A stretch of 64,000 nucleotides of DNA, from positions 2,542,001-2,606,000 of the forward strand of contig NZ_CP194331.1 in NCBI RefSeq assembly GCF_051257895.1. Direction: 5' to 3'. Shown here in pieces: positions 32,840 to 42,182 of this stretch. A model generated the notes under the pieces. That model did no database searches and was not told the DNA's origin. It saw nothing but the letters and a program-made list of their open reading frames with translations. The stretch is from Gallionella straubiae (lineage in GTDB: Bacteria > Pseudomonadota > Gammaproteobacteria > Burkholderiales > Gallionellaceae). The position numbers and the translations under genes are program-made. Every line of letters starts with the position of its first letter. The stretch's first letter is position 1.

Positions 32840-33811
32840 ATGAGCCTGTTTGCCCTGATCGCCGCGCTGTTGCTGGAGCAACTCCAGCCGCTCTCCTCGC
32901 GAAAATATCTGCATGGCTGGCTGTCCGGCTACGTCGATTTCTTCCAGCGGCACTTCAATGCCGGGCAGCACAGGCACGGCAAGATCGCCTGGCTGCTGGC
33001 GGTGCTGCCGTTGCTGGCTGGCGCGGTGGCGCTGTACTGGCTGCTGTGTCATGTGCATCCGGTGTTTGCCTGGGCTTTCAACGTGCTGGTGCTGTACCTC
33101 ACGATGGGCTTTCGCCAGTTCAGCCACTATTTCACCGACATTCATGAGGCGTTGCGCAACGACAGGCTGGACGAGGCACGCGGGCTGCTGACCCGGTGGC
33201 GCGGCATTCCTGCGCACGAACTGAATGCCGAGGAAGTGGCGCGTGTCACCATCGAGGAAGCGCTGATCGCCTCACACCGCAACGTGTTTGGCGTGATCGT
33301 GTGGTTCGTGCTGTTCAGCGCAGTCGGCCTGGGCGGCGCGGCGGGCGCCTTGCTGTACCGTCTCGGGCAGTTCCTGCGCAAGCGCTGGGATGACGAGGAT
33401 GCCGCCGCCGAGCCGGATATCCTGACGGGGGAGGACTGGGGCGGCGGCGAATTCGGCGGCTTCGCGCGCCAGGCGTTCTATGTGCTGGAATGGCTGCCGA
33501 TCCGCATGACCGCCGCAACTTTCGCCATCGTCGGCGACTTCGAGGATACGGTGTATTGCTGGCGCACCCAGGCGGCGAGCTGGCCCGACCCTGAGGCGGG
33601 CATCCTGCTGGCCAGCGGCGCGGGGGCGCTCGGCGTGCGCCTCGGCATGCCGATCCCGCAGGGCGGCCTGCCGCTCGACAGGCCGGAGCTCGGCGTGGGC
33701 GACGATGCCGATGCCGACTTCATGCGCAGCACCATCGGCCTGGTGTGGCGCTCGGTGGTGTTCTGGATGATCCTGCTGTTGTTGCTGACGCTGGCGAGTT
33801 TACTGGGCTGA
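32840..33811 (+). CDS. CobD/CbiB-family membrane protein
   Basis: This 323-residue membrane protein has about four hydrophobic segments and the CobD/CbiB layout (LTMGFRQFSHYFTDIHEAL, a cytosolic helical loop, IEEALIASHRNVFGVIVWF). In cobalamin synthesis CbiB attaches aminopropanol to adenosylcobyric acid. In betaproteobacteria, standalone members like this one, without cobalamin genes beside them, are of uncertain function and also recall AmpE. The acidic loop (WDDEDAAAEPDILTGEDW) is notable. The ABC exporter gene begins about 20 bp downstream. Confidence 0.75.
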   Translation: MSLFALIAALLLEQLQPLSSRKYLHGWLSGYVDFFQRHFNAGQHRHGKIAWLLAVLPLLAGAVALYWLLCHVHPVFAWAFNVLVLYLTMGFRQFSHYFTDIHEALRNDRLDEARGLLTRWRGIPAHELNAEEVARVTIEEALIASHRNVFGVIVWFVLFSAVGLGGAAGALLYRLGQFLRKRWDDEDAAAEPDILTGEDWGGGEFGGFARQAFYVLEWLPIRMTAATFAIVGDFEDTVYCWRTQAASWPDPEAGILLASGAGALGVRLGMPIPQGGLPLDRPELGVGDDADADFMRSTIGLVWRSVVFWMILLLLLTLASLLG

Positions 33812-33832
33812 CAGCGGCCTTCCGTGCCAGCC

Positions 33833-35626
33833 ATGCCCCTCCCGAAACCACCCCAGCCCGCCATCCGGCGCCTGTCCCCGCTGCGCGACTTGTGGCCTTT
33901 CCTGCGTCCCTACCGTGCGCGGATCGCGCTTGCGCTTGCCTTGCTGTGCCTCGGCTCGGCCACCATGCTGCTGGTGCCGTTGGCATTCCGCGATCTGATC
34001 GATTTCGGTTTCGGGCAACGGGAAACAACCGGCAGCGGGCTGTTCGGCACATCCGGCCTGAGCAGTCACTTTGTCCTGCTGTTCGGGCTGGCGGCCCTCT
34101 GGGCGCTGACCGTGGCAGCGCGCTATTACACCGTGACCTGGGTCGGCGAGCGGGTTACGGCGGACCTGCGCAGCGCGGTGTACGCGCGCATGCTGATGCA
34201 GTCGCCGCAGTTCTTCGAGACGCTGCAGACCGGCGAAGTGCTCTCGCGGCTGACGGGCGATACCACGCTGATCCAGACCGTGGTCGGCAGCGCGATTTCG
34301 ATGGGCCTGCGCAGCCTGTTCCAGTTCATCGGCGGCATGGTCATGCTGGCCGTGACCAGCTTCTACCTGTTCTCCCTGAACATCGGGCTGATGGCCCTGC
34401 TGATGCTGCCGATCTTCGCCATCGGCCGCAGGGTGAAGAAGCTGTCGCGCGAATCGCAGGACAGGATCGCCGACGCCTCGGCGCTGGCCAGCGAGATCCT
34501 CAACGCGATTCCGACGGTGCAGGCCTATACCCAGGAGCCGCAGGAAACCGGGCGCTTCGCGGGCCGCGCGGAGGCGAGCTTCGTCAGCGCGATCCGGCGC
34601 ACGCGCGTGCGCGCTGCGATGACCGTCGTGGTCATCACCGCGGTGATGGGCACCATTATCTTCGTGCTGTGGGTCGGTGCGAACCAGGTGCAGCAGGGCA
34701 GCATGACCGGCGGGCAGCTGGCCTCGTTCATCCTCTACGCGGCGCTGGTGGCGGGCGGGGTGGGCACCATGGCGGAGACCTGGGGCGACGTGATGCGCGC
34801 GGCGGGGGCGACCGAGCGCCTGCTGGAGCTGCTGCATGCGGAAGCCGCCATCGTCGAGGCCGCCGCACCGCAGCCGCTGCCGAAGCCTTCACAGGCGGCG
34901 CTGCGCTTCGAGCAGGTCACCTTCCGCTACCCGGCGCGCCCGCAGCTCGCGGCGCTGTACGACGTCACGCTGGATGTCGCTCCCGGCGAAACTGTCGCGC
35001 TGGTCGGCCCTTCCGGCGCGGGCAAGACCACGCTGTTCCAGCTCTTGCTGCGCTTCTACGACGTGACGGACGGCTGCATCCGCTTCAACGGGCTGGACAT
35101 CCGCCAGCTTGCGCTGCGCGAGCTGCGTGACAGGATCGCCATCGTGCCGCAGGACCCGGTGATCTTCTCGGCCGATGCGCTGGAGAACATTCGCTACGGC
35201 CGCCCCGATGCGAGCGACGCGGAAGTCGTCGCCGCCGCGAAGGCGGCGCTGGTGGACGAATTCATCGACCGTCTGCCGGAAGGCTACCAGACCTTCCTCG
35301 GCGAGCGCGGCATCCGCCTCTCCGGCGGACAGCGCCAGCGCATCGCCATCGCGCGCGCGATCCTGAAGGATGCGCCGCTGCTACTGCTCGACGAGGCCAC
35401 CAGCGCGCTCGACGCGGAATCCGAAATCCTCGTGCAGCAGGGCTTGAACGCCGCGATGCAGGGGCGCACCACCCTCATCATCGCGCACCGGCTGGCCACC
35501 GTGCAGAAGGCCGACCGCATCGTCGTACTGGAGGAGGGGCGCATCATCGAGACCGGCGCGCCGGAAGACCTGCGCAAACAGGACGGGCTTTACGCGCGGC
35601 TCGCGAGCCTGCAGTTCGACGTTTGA
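33833..35626 (+). CDS. MsbA-type ABC exporter (fused permease-ATPase)
   Basis: The 597-residue half-transporter has six membrane helices in an ABC_membrane domain (about residues 20-310) and a C-terminal ATPase. It shows Walker A GPSGAGKTT, Q-loop VPQDPVIFS, signature LSGGQRQR, Walker B LLLLDEATSALD and H-loop IIAHRLATV. It would act as a homodimer exporting lipids or drugs. The ATG at 33833 is used; an in-frame GTG lies 9 bp upstream. The substrate is not deducible. Confidence 0.88.
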   Translation: MPLPKPPQPAIRRLSPLRDLWPFLRPYRARIALALALLCLGSATMLLVPLAFRDLIDFGFGQRETTGSGLFGTSGLSSHFVLLFGLAALWALTVAARYYTVTWVGERVTADLRSAVYARMLMQSPQFFETLQTGEVLSRLTGDTTLIQTVVGSAISMGLRSLFQFIGGMVMLAVTSFYLFSLNIGLMALLMLPIFAIGRRVKKLSRESQDRIADASALASEILNAIPTVQAYTQEPQETGRFAGRAEASFVSAIRRTRVRAAMTVVVITAVMGTIIFVLWVGANQVQQGSMTGGQLASFILYAALVAGGVGTMAETWGDVMRAAGATERLLELLHAEAAIVEAAAPQPLPKPSQAALRFEQVTFRYPARPQLAALYDVTLDVAPGETVALVGPSGAGKTTLFQLLLRFYDVTDGCIRFNGLDIRQLALRELRDRIAIVPQDPVIFSADALENIRYGRPDASDAEVVAAAKAALVDEFIDRLPEGYQTFLGERGIRLSGGQRQRIAIARAILKDAPLLLLDEATSALDAESEILVQQGLNAAMQGRTTLIIAHRLATVQKADRIVVLEEGRIIETGAPEDLRKQDGLYARLASLQFDV

Positions 35627-35638
35627 ACCGGCATCTCA

Positions 35639-36187
35639 TCAGGACTTACGCCGCCTCCACAGCCATATGCCGGCTCCCGCCGCCAGGATGATGACCAGCA
35701 CCGTTTCCTCGAATTGTTTGAGGTTGCCAATCCAGCTTTCCAGCGCCACGCCGAAATAGTACCCGGCTGACGCCACGGCAACGGCCCAGACCAGGGCGCC
35801 GGCCATGTTGAGCAAGGCGAATACCAGAAACGGGATGCTGCTCATGCCGATCACGAAGGGCCCCGCAATACGCAATCCATAAAAGAATCGTACTCCGAGG
35901 ATGAGCGGAACATGATAACGATCCAGCAGCGACTGCACGACAGGCGCCTTGCGGCGCAGGGCGGGAAAACGCTGTAACAGCCGTTCGCCCTGCCACCGCC
36001 CGAGGAGGAACGCCGACTGGTCTCCCAGCGTGCTGGCGACAAAGGCGATGGCGATGACCCAGGATAAGTCGAGCATGCCGCGATGGGCGGCGAAACCGGC
36101 GGCGATCAGCACCGTCTCGCCTTCCAGGAAAGTGCCCGCGAACAGGGCATAGTAGCCGTAGCTGGCGATCAGTGCGGTGAGCGTCAT
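35639..36187 (-). CDS. DedA/VTT-family membrane protein
   Basis: This 182-residue protein has four to five hydrophobic segments and the family's E-G-E motif near the N-terminus (GTFLEGETVLIAAGFAAHRG), plus GRWQGERLLQRFP and GVRFFYGLRIAGPFVIG. DedA proteins work in membrane lipid (undecaprenyl or phospholipid) scrambling and proton homeostasis. GAGGC precedes the ATG. It is the last gene of a minus-strand run wrbA-glgP-dedA. Confidence 0.88.
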   Translation of the reverse strand: MTLTALIASYGYYALFAGTFLEGETVLIAAGFAAHRGMLDLSWVIAIAFVASTLGDQSAFLLGRWQGERLLQRFPALRRKAPVVQSLLDRYHVPLILGVRFFYGLRIAGPFVIGMSSIPFLVFALLNMAGALVWAVAVASAGYYFGVALESWIGNLKQFEETVLVIILAAGAGIWLWRRRKS

Positions 36188-36218
36188 GGCAATGGCTGCC
36201 TCAAGTTAACGGTGATCT

Positions 36219-37961
36219 TTACTTGAAATAGGCCTTGGTGATGTACTGGGACAGCATCCGCTCGGTGTTGAAGAACGATGCGTTGAGCGCGATCGAGTGG
36301 CGCATCAACTCGGCATAGCGATCCGGCTCGTTGCAGAACATCGGCAGGATGATCATCTCCAGCTTGTTGTACAGCGCGTGAGCGTCTTCGGCGCGGTTGT
36401 CGTGGCTCGCCATGCTGGCATCCTTGTCTCCGCCTATCGCCCAGCCGGTTATGCCTTCGATGCATCCTTCACCCCACCAGCCGTCCAGGATGCTGAACGA
36501 AGGAATGCCGTTGACGGCGGCCTTCATGCCGCTGGTGCCCGAGGCTTCGAGCGGCGGCTGCGGCGTGTTGAGCCAGAGGTCTACGCCGGAGGTGATCAGT
36601 TTTGCCAGATCGATACCGTAATCTTCCAGGTAAACCAGTTTGATTTTCCCCTTGAGCACCTCACTGATCTCGTGGATGCGGCGGATGACTTCCTTTCCCG
36701 GCGTGTCCTGCGGGTGCGCCTTGCCCGCATAGACGAGCTGGAACGGGCCGACCGTCTCCGCTATTCCGATGAGCCTCGCGGTGTCCCAGAACAGCAGGTC
36801 GGCGCGCTTGTAGACCGCCGCGCGCCGCGCGAAGCCGATGGTGAAGACATCGGGCTCGAAGTTCATGCCGGTGCGCCGGTTCACCTCTGCGAGAAGCGCT
36901 TCCTTTGCCTGGCGGTGCGCTGCCCAGATATGCCGTTTGGAGAGGTTGAGCGCGTAACGCAGGCTGGCGTTGTCCTCGCGCCAGCCCGGAATATGCTCGT
37001 CGAACAGCCTGGCGATGGAGGGACAGGCCCAGGTGGCCGCATGCACGCCGTTGGTGATGGAATGGATGTCGTACTTGGAGAACATCTGCTGTGCCACATG
37101 CCCGTGGCTCTTTGCCACGCCGTTGATGTAGTGGCTGTTGTCGAGCGCGAGGGAAGTCATATTCATCACGGCGTTGGGGCAAAATTCCTGCTCGCGTTCC
37201 GCAAACGCCCCCTCATAACCGGTGATCACGCTGTGCACGAGGTCCAGTGGAAACCTGTCCTGCCCGGCAGGCACCGGCGTGTGGGTCGTGAAAATGCACC
37301 TGGGTTTGACCAGATGCACCATCTCCGGCGTGATGGTGTGCCGGGTCTGCTCGTAGGCCATGTCCCAGGCTTGCCGGGAAAGTTCATACGCGAGCTCCAG
37401 GGTCAGCAGCGCGGCATGCCCTTCGTTCATATGGAAGCGCCTGATTTCGTTGGAGCCCCCATTCCCTCCGTAACCCAGGGCGCGCAGCATCCTGACCCCA
37501 CCGATGCCCAGCACCGCCTCCTGGCAAAGCCGGTAGCGCAGGTCGCCGCCGTAAAGATGGTCGGTGAGGGGGCGATCCTGTGCGGCATTCTGTTCGAGGT
37601 CGGTATCGAGGAAATAAACCGGTACGCTGGAACCACCCACGCCTTTGACTTCGTACCTCCAGGCGCGCAGCAGAACCTGCCGCCCTTCGATCTCGATCGA
37701 GCAGCGCGGCTCCATTTCCTCCAACAGTTCGGCTACCGGCCAGACGGCGTCCGCTTCGCTTTGCCAGCCTGCGGCATCGAGCCGCTGGCGGAAATAGCCC
37801 TTGCGGTGCAGCAGGGTCACGACGACCATCGGAATGCCCAGATCCGCGGCGGAGCGCACGGTGTCTCCGGCCAGGATGCCGAGGCCGCCCGCATAGGTCG
37901 GCATGGCCTCAATGAGGCCGATCTCCATGGTGAAGTAGGCGATGTAGTCCTTGCCGTCCAT
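36219..37961 (-). CDS. glgP: alpha-glucan phosphorylase (GT35, short form)
   Basis: The protein is a PLP-dependent glycogen/maltodextrin phosphorylase-family enzyme releasing glucose 1-phosphate. The PLP lysine lies in EASGTSGMKAAVNG. Other motifs are YAGGLGILAGDTVRSAADLG, HMNEGHAALLTLEL, FTTHTPVPAGQDRF and SITNGVHAATW. At 580 residues it is shorter than E. coli GlgP (about 815) and fits the short bacterial/archaeal group lacking parts of the N-terminal regulatory region. No good Shine-Dalgarno sequence precedes the ATG, so translation may depend on wrbA 22 bp upstream. No other glycogen genes are nearby. Confidence 0.9.
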   Translation of the reverse strand: MDGKDYIAYFTMEIGLIEAMPTYAGGLGILAGDTVRSAADLGIPMVVVTLLHRKGYFRQRLDAAGWQSEADAVWPVAELLEEMEPRCSIEIEGRQVLLRAWRYEVKGVGGSSVPVYFLDTDLEQNAAQDRPLTDHLYGGDLRYRLCQEAVLGIGGVRMLRALGYGGNGGSNEIRRFHMNEGHAALLTLELAYELSRQAWDMAYEQTRHTITPEMVHLVKPRCIFTTHTPVPAGQDRFPLDLVHSVITGYEGAFAEREQEFCPNAVMNMTSLALDNSHYINGVAKSHGHVAQQMFSKYDIHSITNGVHAATWACPSIARLFDEHIPGWREDNASLRYALNLSKRHIWAAHRQAKEALLAEVNRRTGMNFEPDVFTIGFARRAAVYKRADLLFWDTARLIGIAETVGPFQLVYAGKAHPQDTPGKEVIRRIHEISEVLKGKIKLVYLEDYGIDLAKLITSGVDLWLNTPQPPLEASGTSGMKAAVNGIPSFSILDGWWGEGCIEGITGWAIGGDKDASMASHDNRAEDAHALYNKLEMIILPMFCNEPDRYAELMRHSIALNASFFNTERMLSQYITKAYFK

Positions 37962-37983
37962 GCCGGCCAGCGGGAAGGTTCGG

Positions 37984-38589
37984 CTACTTCACCGTCAAGC
38001 GTTTGGCAATCTCGGCGACATGCCGGCCCTGGAAGCGGGCGATCTCCAGCTCGTTCTCGCTCGGCGTGCGCTTGCCGTCGCCGCCAGCCAGAGTCGAAGC
38101 GCCGTAGGGCGAGCCGCCGGTGATCTCGGTCATCACGGTGAGTCCCTTGCAGGAATACGGCACGCCGACGATCACCATGCCGTGATGCAGCAGAGTCGAG
38201 TGGAAGGAGGTGATCGTCGTTTCCTGCCCGCCGTGCTGCGTGCCGGAGCTGGTGAATACGCTGCCGACCTTGCCGATCAACGAGCCGTTCATCCACAGCT
38301 TGCCAGTCTGGTCGAGGAAATTGCGCATCTGGGCGGCCATGTTGCCGAAGCGCGTCGGCGTGCCAAAGATGATCGCATCGAAATTGGCCAGTTCTTCGAC
38401 GGTTGCGACCGGCGCCTTCTGGTCCAGCTTCACGCCCATGGCGCGGGCCCGGTCTTCGGGAATGATTTCCGGCACGCGTTTGACCACCGCCTCCACGCCG
38501 TCCACCATATATACTCCCTCGGCGATGGCATCCGCCATCTTCTCGATATGCCCATACATGCTGTAATACAAGACGAGTACTGTTGCCAT
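37984..38589 (-). CDS. wrbA: NAD(P)H:quinone oxidoreductase WrbA
   Basis: This flavodoxin-like protein of 201 residues reduces quinones by two electrons in oxidative stress. The FMN phosphate loop is LYYSMYGHIEKMADAIAEG (residues 6-24). The family features FGTPTRFGNMAAQMRNFLDQ and VGVPYSCKGL, and the SPYGASTLAGGDG loop, are present. AGGAGGTCTTGTC precedes the ATG. A direct repeat ATTAACACG/ATTAACACA (38614-38631) lies upstream in the leader or promoter. Confidence 0.95.
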   Translation of the reverse strand: MATVLVLYYSMYGHIEKMADAIAEGVYMVDGVEAVVKRVPEIIPEDRARAMGVKLDQKAPVATVEELANFDAIIFGTPTRFGNMAAQMRNFLDQTGKLWMNGSLIGKVGSVFTSSGTQHGGQETTITSFHSTLLHHGMVIVGVPYSCKGLTVMTEITGGSPYGASTLAGGDGKRTPSENELEIARFQGRHVAEIAKRLTVK

Positions 38590-38784
38590 GACAAGACCTC
38601 CTGTAGTTTCAGAATTAACACGATTAACACATACCAGACATCAGCGGCTTGCGGTGCGACTGAATCTTGTCAGACACGCTATCACCAAAACCCTTCGTTA
38701 ACAATCAGATAAATGCCTTAGGAGCTACCCTGAAAGGAGCCATGGCGTCGTGCGGTATTCGAGTCCTGCCGCCATGCGGCGGGG

Positions 38785-39858
38785 TTAAAACAACTGGATG
38801 TCGTCGGAGTAATGCTCGCCGGCCAGCTTCCCGTCGGCAACCAGGTCCTCATAGGAACAGACCTGGTTCCTGCCGTGGTCTTTTGCGTAATACAGCGCCT
38901 GGTCCGCCCGGCCCACTATGGACGAAGGAACGTCGACGTTGACCAGGCGGGCGAAGCCGATGCTGACAGTCACCTTGCCGACCTGCGGGAAATGATAATG
39001 CTCGATCGCAGCACGGAAACGTTCCAGCACGCCTTTCGCGCTTTTCTGGCTGGCCCGGTCCAGCACGATGACAAATTCCTCGCCGCCGAAGCGGAACAGC
39101 TTGTCGGTCTGCCGGAAGGTTCGCCGCATGTTGCGCGAGAGCAACAGCAGCACCTCGTCGCCGTACAGATGCCCGAATTTGTCGTTGATACGCTTGAAGT
39201 GGTCGATGTCCATCACGGCCAGCCAGTGCGGCGCCTCGGTGTTTTCCGCACGCCGTACCAGATGCGGAGGACTGAGGGCGGTCAGCGCCTCGCCGGATGC
39301 CGAATGATCCGCAATGATCTTGCCGATGTTGTTGTCGAAAGTGCGGCGGTTCAGCAGGCCGGTGAGCGTGTCGGTTTCACTCTCGTCGAGTATCGCCAGA
39401 TAGTTGCTGTACACCTTCAGGAAAGCCGAAATGAGGTGCTTCTCCGTGTCGCTGTGGGCATCCGAGATTATCTCGAGCAAACCGGCCATGCCATGCTGTC
39501 CGGCGATGGGATAGACGGACAGGAATGTCTTCCCGTCCAGCGGTTGTATGAGTTCTTTTCCGGAAGAGCAAACGGAGCTGAAATCGGCCCTACCTGAAAC
39601 GGCAATGCTGATTTCCGGATCGGCCGATGCGTCGTCGGGATGGCTGCAGGCTTCCGCCACCAGGATGGCCTCATCGCCCCGGTCGGTGGGCAGGATGCGG
39701 TACATCGTGATGCGGCTGCTGGGTATCAGCTCGGTCAGCGTGTTTAACAACGTCCGGGCCAGCAGGTCACGGTCGCGCTGGCCGGTGATGGTGACGACTG
39801 ATTGCAACACGCCGGCAGGCGTATTCCGTTTTGAAGCAGGGCGCAGAGAATGGGGCAT
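38785..39858 (-). CDS. GAF-like/GGDEF diguanylate cyclase
   Basis: This 357-residue protein has an N-terminal GAF-like sensor (about residues 20-155) and a C-terminal GGDEF domain. The active site GGEEF (RFGGEEFVIVL) is intact and is preceded by the RQTD inhibitory I-site at the correct 5-residue distance. It would make c-di-GMP and be product-inhibited. The GGDEF domain has a small insertion between LNRRTF and HWLAVMDIDHFK (about residues 175-210). No clear Shine-Dalgarno sequence. Gene neighbours do not reveal the signal. Confidence 0.9.
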   Translation of the reverse strand: MPHSLRPASKRNTPAGVLQSVVTITGQRDRDLLARTLLNTLTELIPSSRITMYRILPTDRGDEAILVAEACSHPDDASADPEISIAVSGRADFSSVCSSGKELIQPLDGKTFLSVYPIAGQHGMAGLLEIISDAHSDTEKHLISAFLKVYSNYLAILDESETDTLTGLLNRRTFDNNIGKIIADHSASGEALTALSPPHLVRRAENTEAPHWLAVMDIDHFKRINDKFGHLYGDEVLLLLSRNMRRTFRQTDKLFRFGGEEFVIVLDRASQKSAKGVLERFRAAIEHYHFPQVGKVTVSIGFARLVNVDVPSSIVGRADQALYYAKDHGRNQVCSYEDLVADGKLAGEHYSDDIQLF

Positions 39859-39954
39859 TTGATACGAATTCCGATGCTGGGCGGGCTTGGGTTGCAGCCA
39901 TCATAGCACCGGGAGAAACGTGGGTGGACTGATTGTTGCTCCGGGCTTCTTGCC

Positions 39955-40166
39955 TAGCTCGCATATTTCATGAGGCATTTCATGTAGGAGCCCGGTTCGC
40001 CGGACGATTTGCCCGCAAGCCTTATCGCGCAACAAGTTGCGCTCCTGCGTTCCATCCGGTTTTCATTTTGGCTGCAATCCCAATTGGATTTCACGCCACA
40101 GGCTTATCCCAATATCCACAAGGTTTTTCGTCGAATTCAACGAAGAGCAATGAAATATGCGGGCTA
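39955..40166. mobile_element. MITE-like element with 17-bp terminal inverted repeats
   Basis: TAGCTCGCATATTTCAT (39955-39971) matches the reverse complement of 40150-40166 with one mismatch. The right end includes the TAG stop codon of the downstream YedE-like gene. Nested inside is a GTAGGAGC-family palindrome (39984-40048). It occupies most of the 305 bp gap between the diguanylate cyclase and transporter genes, which holds no coding sequence I can support. Confidence 0.75.
39984..40048. repeat. GTAGGAGC-type palindrome nested in the 39955-40166 element
   Basis: GTAGGAGC (39984-39991) pairs with GCTCCTGC (40041-40048) with one mismatch. Internal hairpins lie around TCGCCGGACGA and GCGCAACAAGTTGCGC. 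It is the same family as 25629-25708. Confidence 0.7.
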
Positions 40167-40681
40167 ACCGCACGAGCCTTCCGAAGGGCTTTCGCCGGTT
40201 GACTTGTCGTTCTGCGTTGCCGGTTTAGGTTGCTGCCCAGCCTGCGCCTGCACGGCCAGCTTCTTCTGCGCGCGCAGTTCGAAATATTTTTCCGCGACCG
40301 CGCCCAGGATCGCAGCAGGCAGGAAGGCCAGCAGTTCCCAGTTTGGCGAGGCGAGCAGGGCGATAGCCGGGCCGGGGCAATAGCCGCTGATGCCCCAGCC
40401 GATGCCGAACAGGATCGCCCCGAGGATCATCGTGCGGTCGATATGCGTTTCCCTGGTAATCACGAAACGCTCCGCCAGCACAGGCTTGCCCATGCGCAGG
40501 ATGAAACGGAAGCTGATGAGCGTGACGCCCACCGCGCCGCTCAGCACGAACAGCAGGCTCGCGTCCCACGGCCCGGCGACATCGAGGAAGCCCAGCACCT
40601 TCTGCGGGTGCGTCATGCCGGACAGCGCGAGGCCGAAGCCGAACAGCAGGCCTGCCAGCACACTCGCCAGATTGCGGCTCA

Positions 40682-40682
<1 letters not shown>
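40164..40682 (-). CDS. YeeE/YedE-family transporter, second half
   Basis: This 172-residue membrane protein has about four hydrophobic segments and the signature WGISGYCPGPAIALLA. YeeE/YedE (TsuA-like) transporters carry thiosulfate or other sulfur species; in many bacteria the protein is split into two subunits, as here. It starts in a TGATG overlap with the first-half gene. The C-terminal tail is polar and ends SPSEGSCG. Its stop codon lies in the terminal repeat of a MITE-like element. Confidence 0.88.
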
Positions 40683-41116
<434 letters not shown>

Positions 41117-41228
41117 GTCAAACTTTCTCAAACAAGCCGCGCATGGTAGTGGCGTTGGGGAAGACTTTCAAGCCGTTCTGGCCGCGCAACCGCTGCGAGC
41201 CGTTACCCGCTTCCTGCGGTGTTGCCGG

Positions 41229-42158
41229 TCAGGTGGTGCCAGCTCGCGCAGCCAGGAGGCGGTTTTCGCGTCGCAGGTCGTGATAGAAGATCGCCTGGGA
41301 GACGGTGTTTTTCAACAGATATTCGCGCCAGGGTTTGCCGATGTAGCCGTAAATCTCGGAGCGGTTGATTGCATTCGCCAGCGTGTCCTTGTCGGCATGT
41401 CCGGACAGCAGGATGCGCACCGCATCCGGCTGTATCTTGCGGAATGCTTCGAGGAAGCGCAAGCCATCCATTTCCGGCATCAGGTAGTCCGCGATCACCA
41501 CGTCATAGTCGATCTGTTTGGCGCGTTCCAGTGCCTGAATGGGCGAAGTGGTGGTGAAGATGTTGAAGCGCAGGTCGCGGCGCTCCAGCGGCAGGGTCGG
41601 GTCGGCCTGATACAGCATTGCAGTATGCAGGTCGGACCAGCCGCCGCGTGCGTTCAGGTCGTGGGTGATGGCGTTCAGCATGTTCGCCTCGTCGTCCACG
41701 ACCAGCACCTGATACAGCCGGTCCGGATTCGGCGGGCGTTGCCAGTGATGTTGTTGCCGATACTGTTCCGCGAGTCGGCGGTTTTCCAGAATCTGCTCAC
41801 GGTGCGCCAGCGCTTCGGCCAATGTGGCCGCCAGGCTGGGACTGTCCCACGGTTTGTCAATGAAGCGGTAGATATGCGCTTCGTTGACCGTGCCGACCAG
41901 CGCATCAAAATCGGCCTGGCCACTGAGCATCAGGCGCACTGCATCAGGTTGCAGTGCGCCAAATTGCCTGAGGAACTCGACGCCGTTCATTTCGGGCATC
42001 CGGTAATCGACGATCGCCACGTCGAAGCGGGCACCCCGGCAGTGCTGCAATGCCTCGCGGGGGTTAATGAACGCTTCTATGGCATAGCCGCCCTGCAATT
42101 CGCGTCGCAGTGCGTTGATGACGTTCTGTTCGTCATCGACCAGAAGTATTCGATACAT
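41229..42158 (-). CDS. tandem receiver-domain response regulator (REC-REC)
   Basis: This 309-residue protein consists of two CheY-like receiver domains and no output domain. The phosphoacceptor aspartates are Asp51 (VDYRMPEMNG) and Asp224 (ADYLMPEMDG). The acidic pockets (LLVDDE, LVVDDE) and the KPW motifs (DKPW, GKPW) are intact in both. Both receivers are of the RpfG-like class (LSGQAD, LSGHAD). GGAGGAAGCAACC supports the start MYRILLVDD. The gene is 24 bp downstream of the REC/HD gene and is probably part of the same phosphorelay. Confidence 0.9.
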   Translation of the reverse strand: MYRILLVDDEQNVINALRRELQGGYAIEAFINPREALQHCRGARFDVAIVDYRMPEMNGVEFLRQFGALQPDAVRLMLSGQADFDALVGTVNEAHIYRFIDKPWDSPSLAATLAEALAHREQILENRRLAEQYRQQHHWQRPPNPDRLYQVLVVDDEANMLNAITHDLNARGGWSDLHTAMLYQADPTLPLERRDLRFNIFTTTSPIQALERAKQIDYDVVIADYLMPEMDGLRFLEAFRKIQPDAVRILLSGHADKDTLANAINRSEIYGYIGKPWREYLLKNTVSQAIFYHDLRRENRLLAARAGTT

Positions 42159-42182
42159 GGTTGCTTCCTCCACTGTTCGCTG

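Noticed and set aside
36297..38123. 608-codon plus-strand frame opposite glgP and wrbA
   Set aside because: It spans two well-supported genes on the other strand and its translation is low-complexity, histidine/arginine-rich shadow sequence.
38770..38787. CCGCC/GGCGG hairpin after the diguanylate cyclase as an intrinsic terminator
   Set aside because: The stem is short and no T-run follows in the direction of transcription.
38667..38942. Plus-strand frame with AAAGGAGCC before an internal ATG at 38742
   Set aside because: It runs antisense into the diguanylate cyclase gene, ends in an Arg-rich tail and matches nothing; the Shine-Dalgarno-like match is probably chance.
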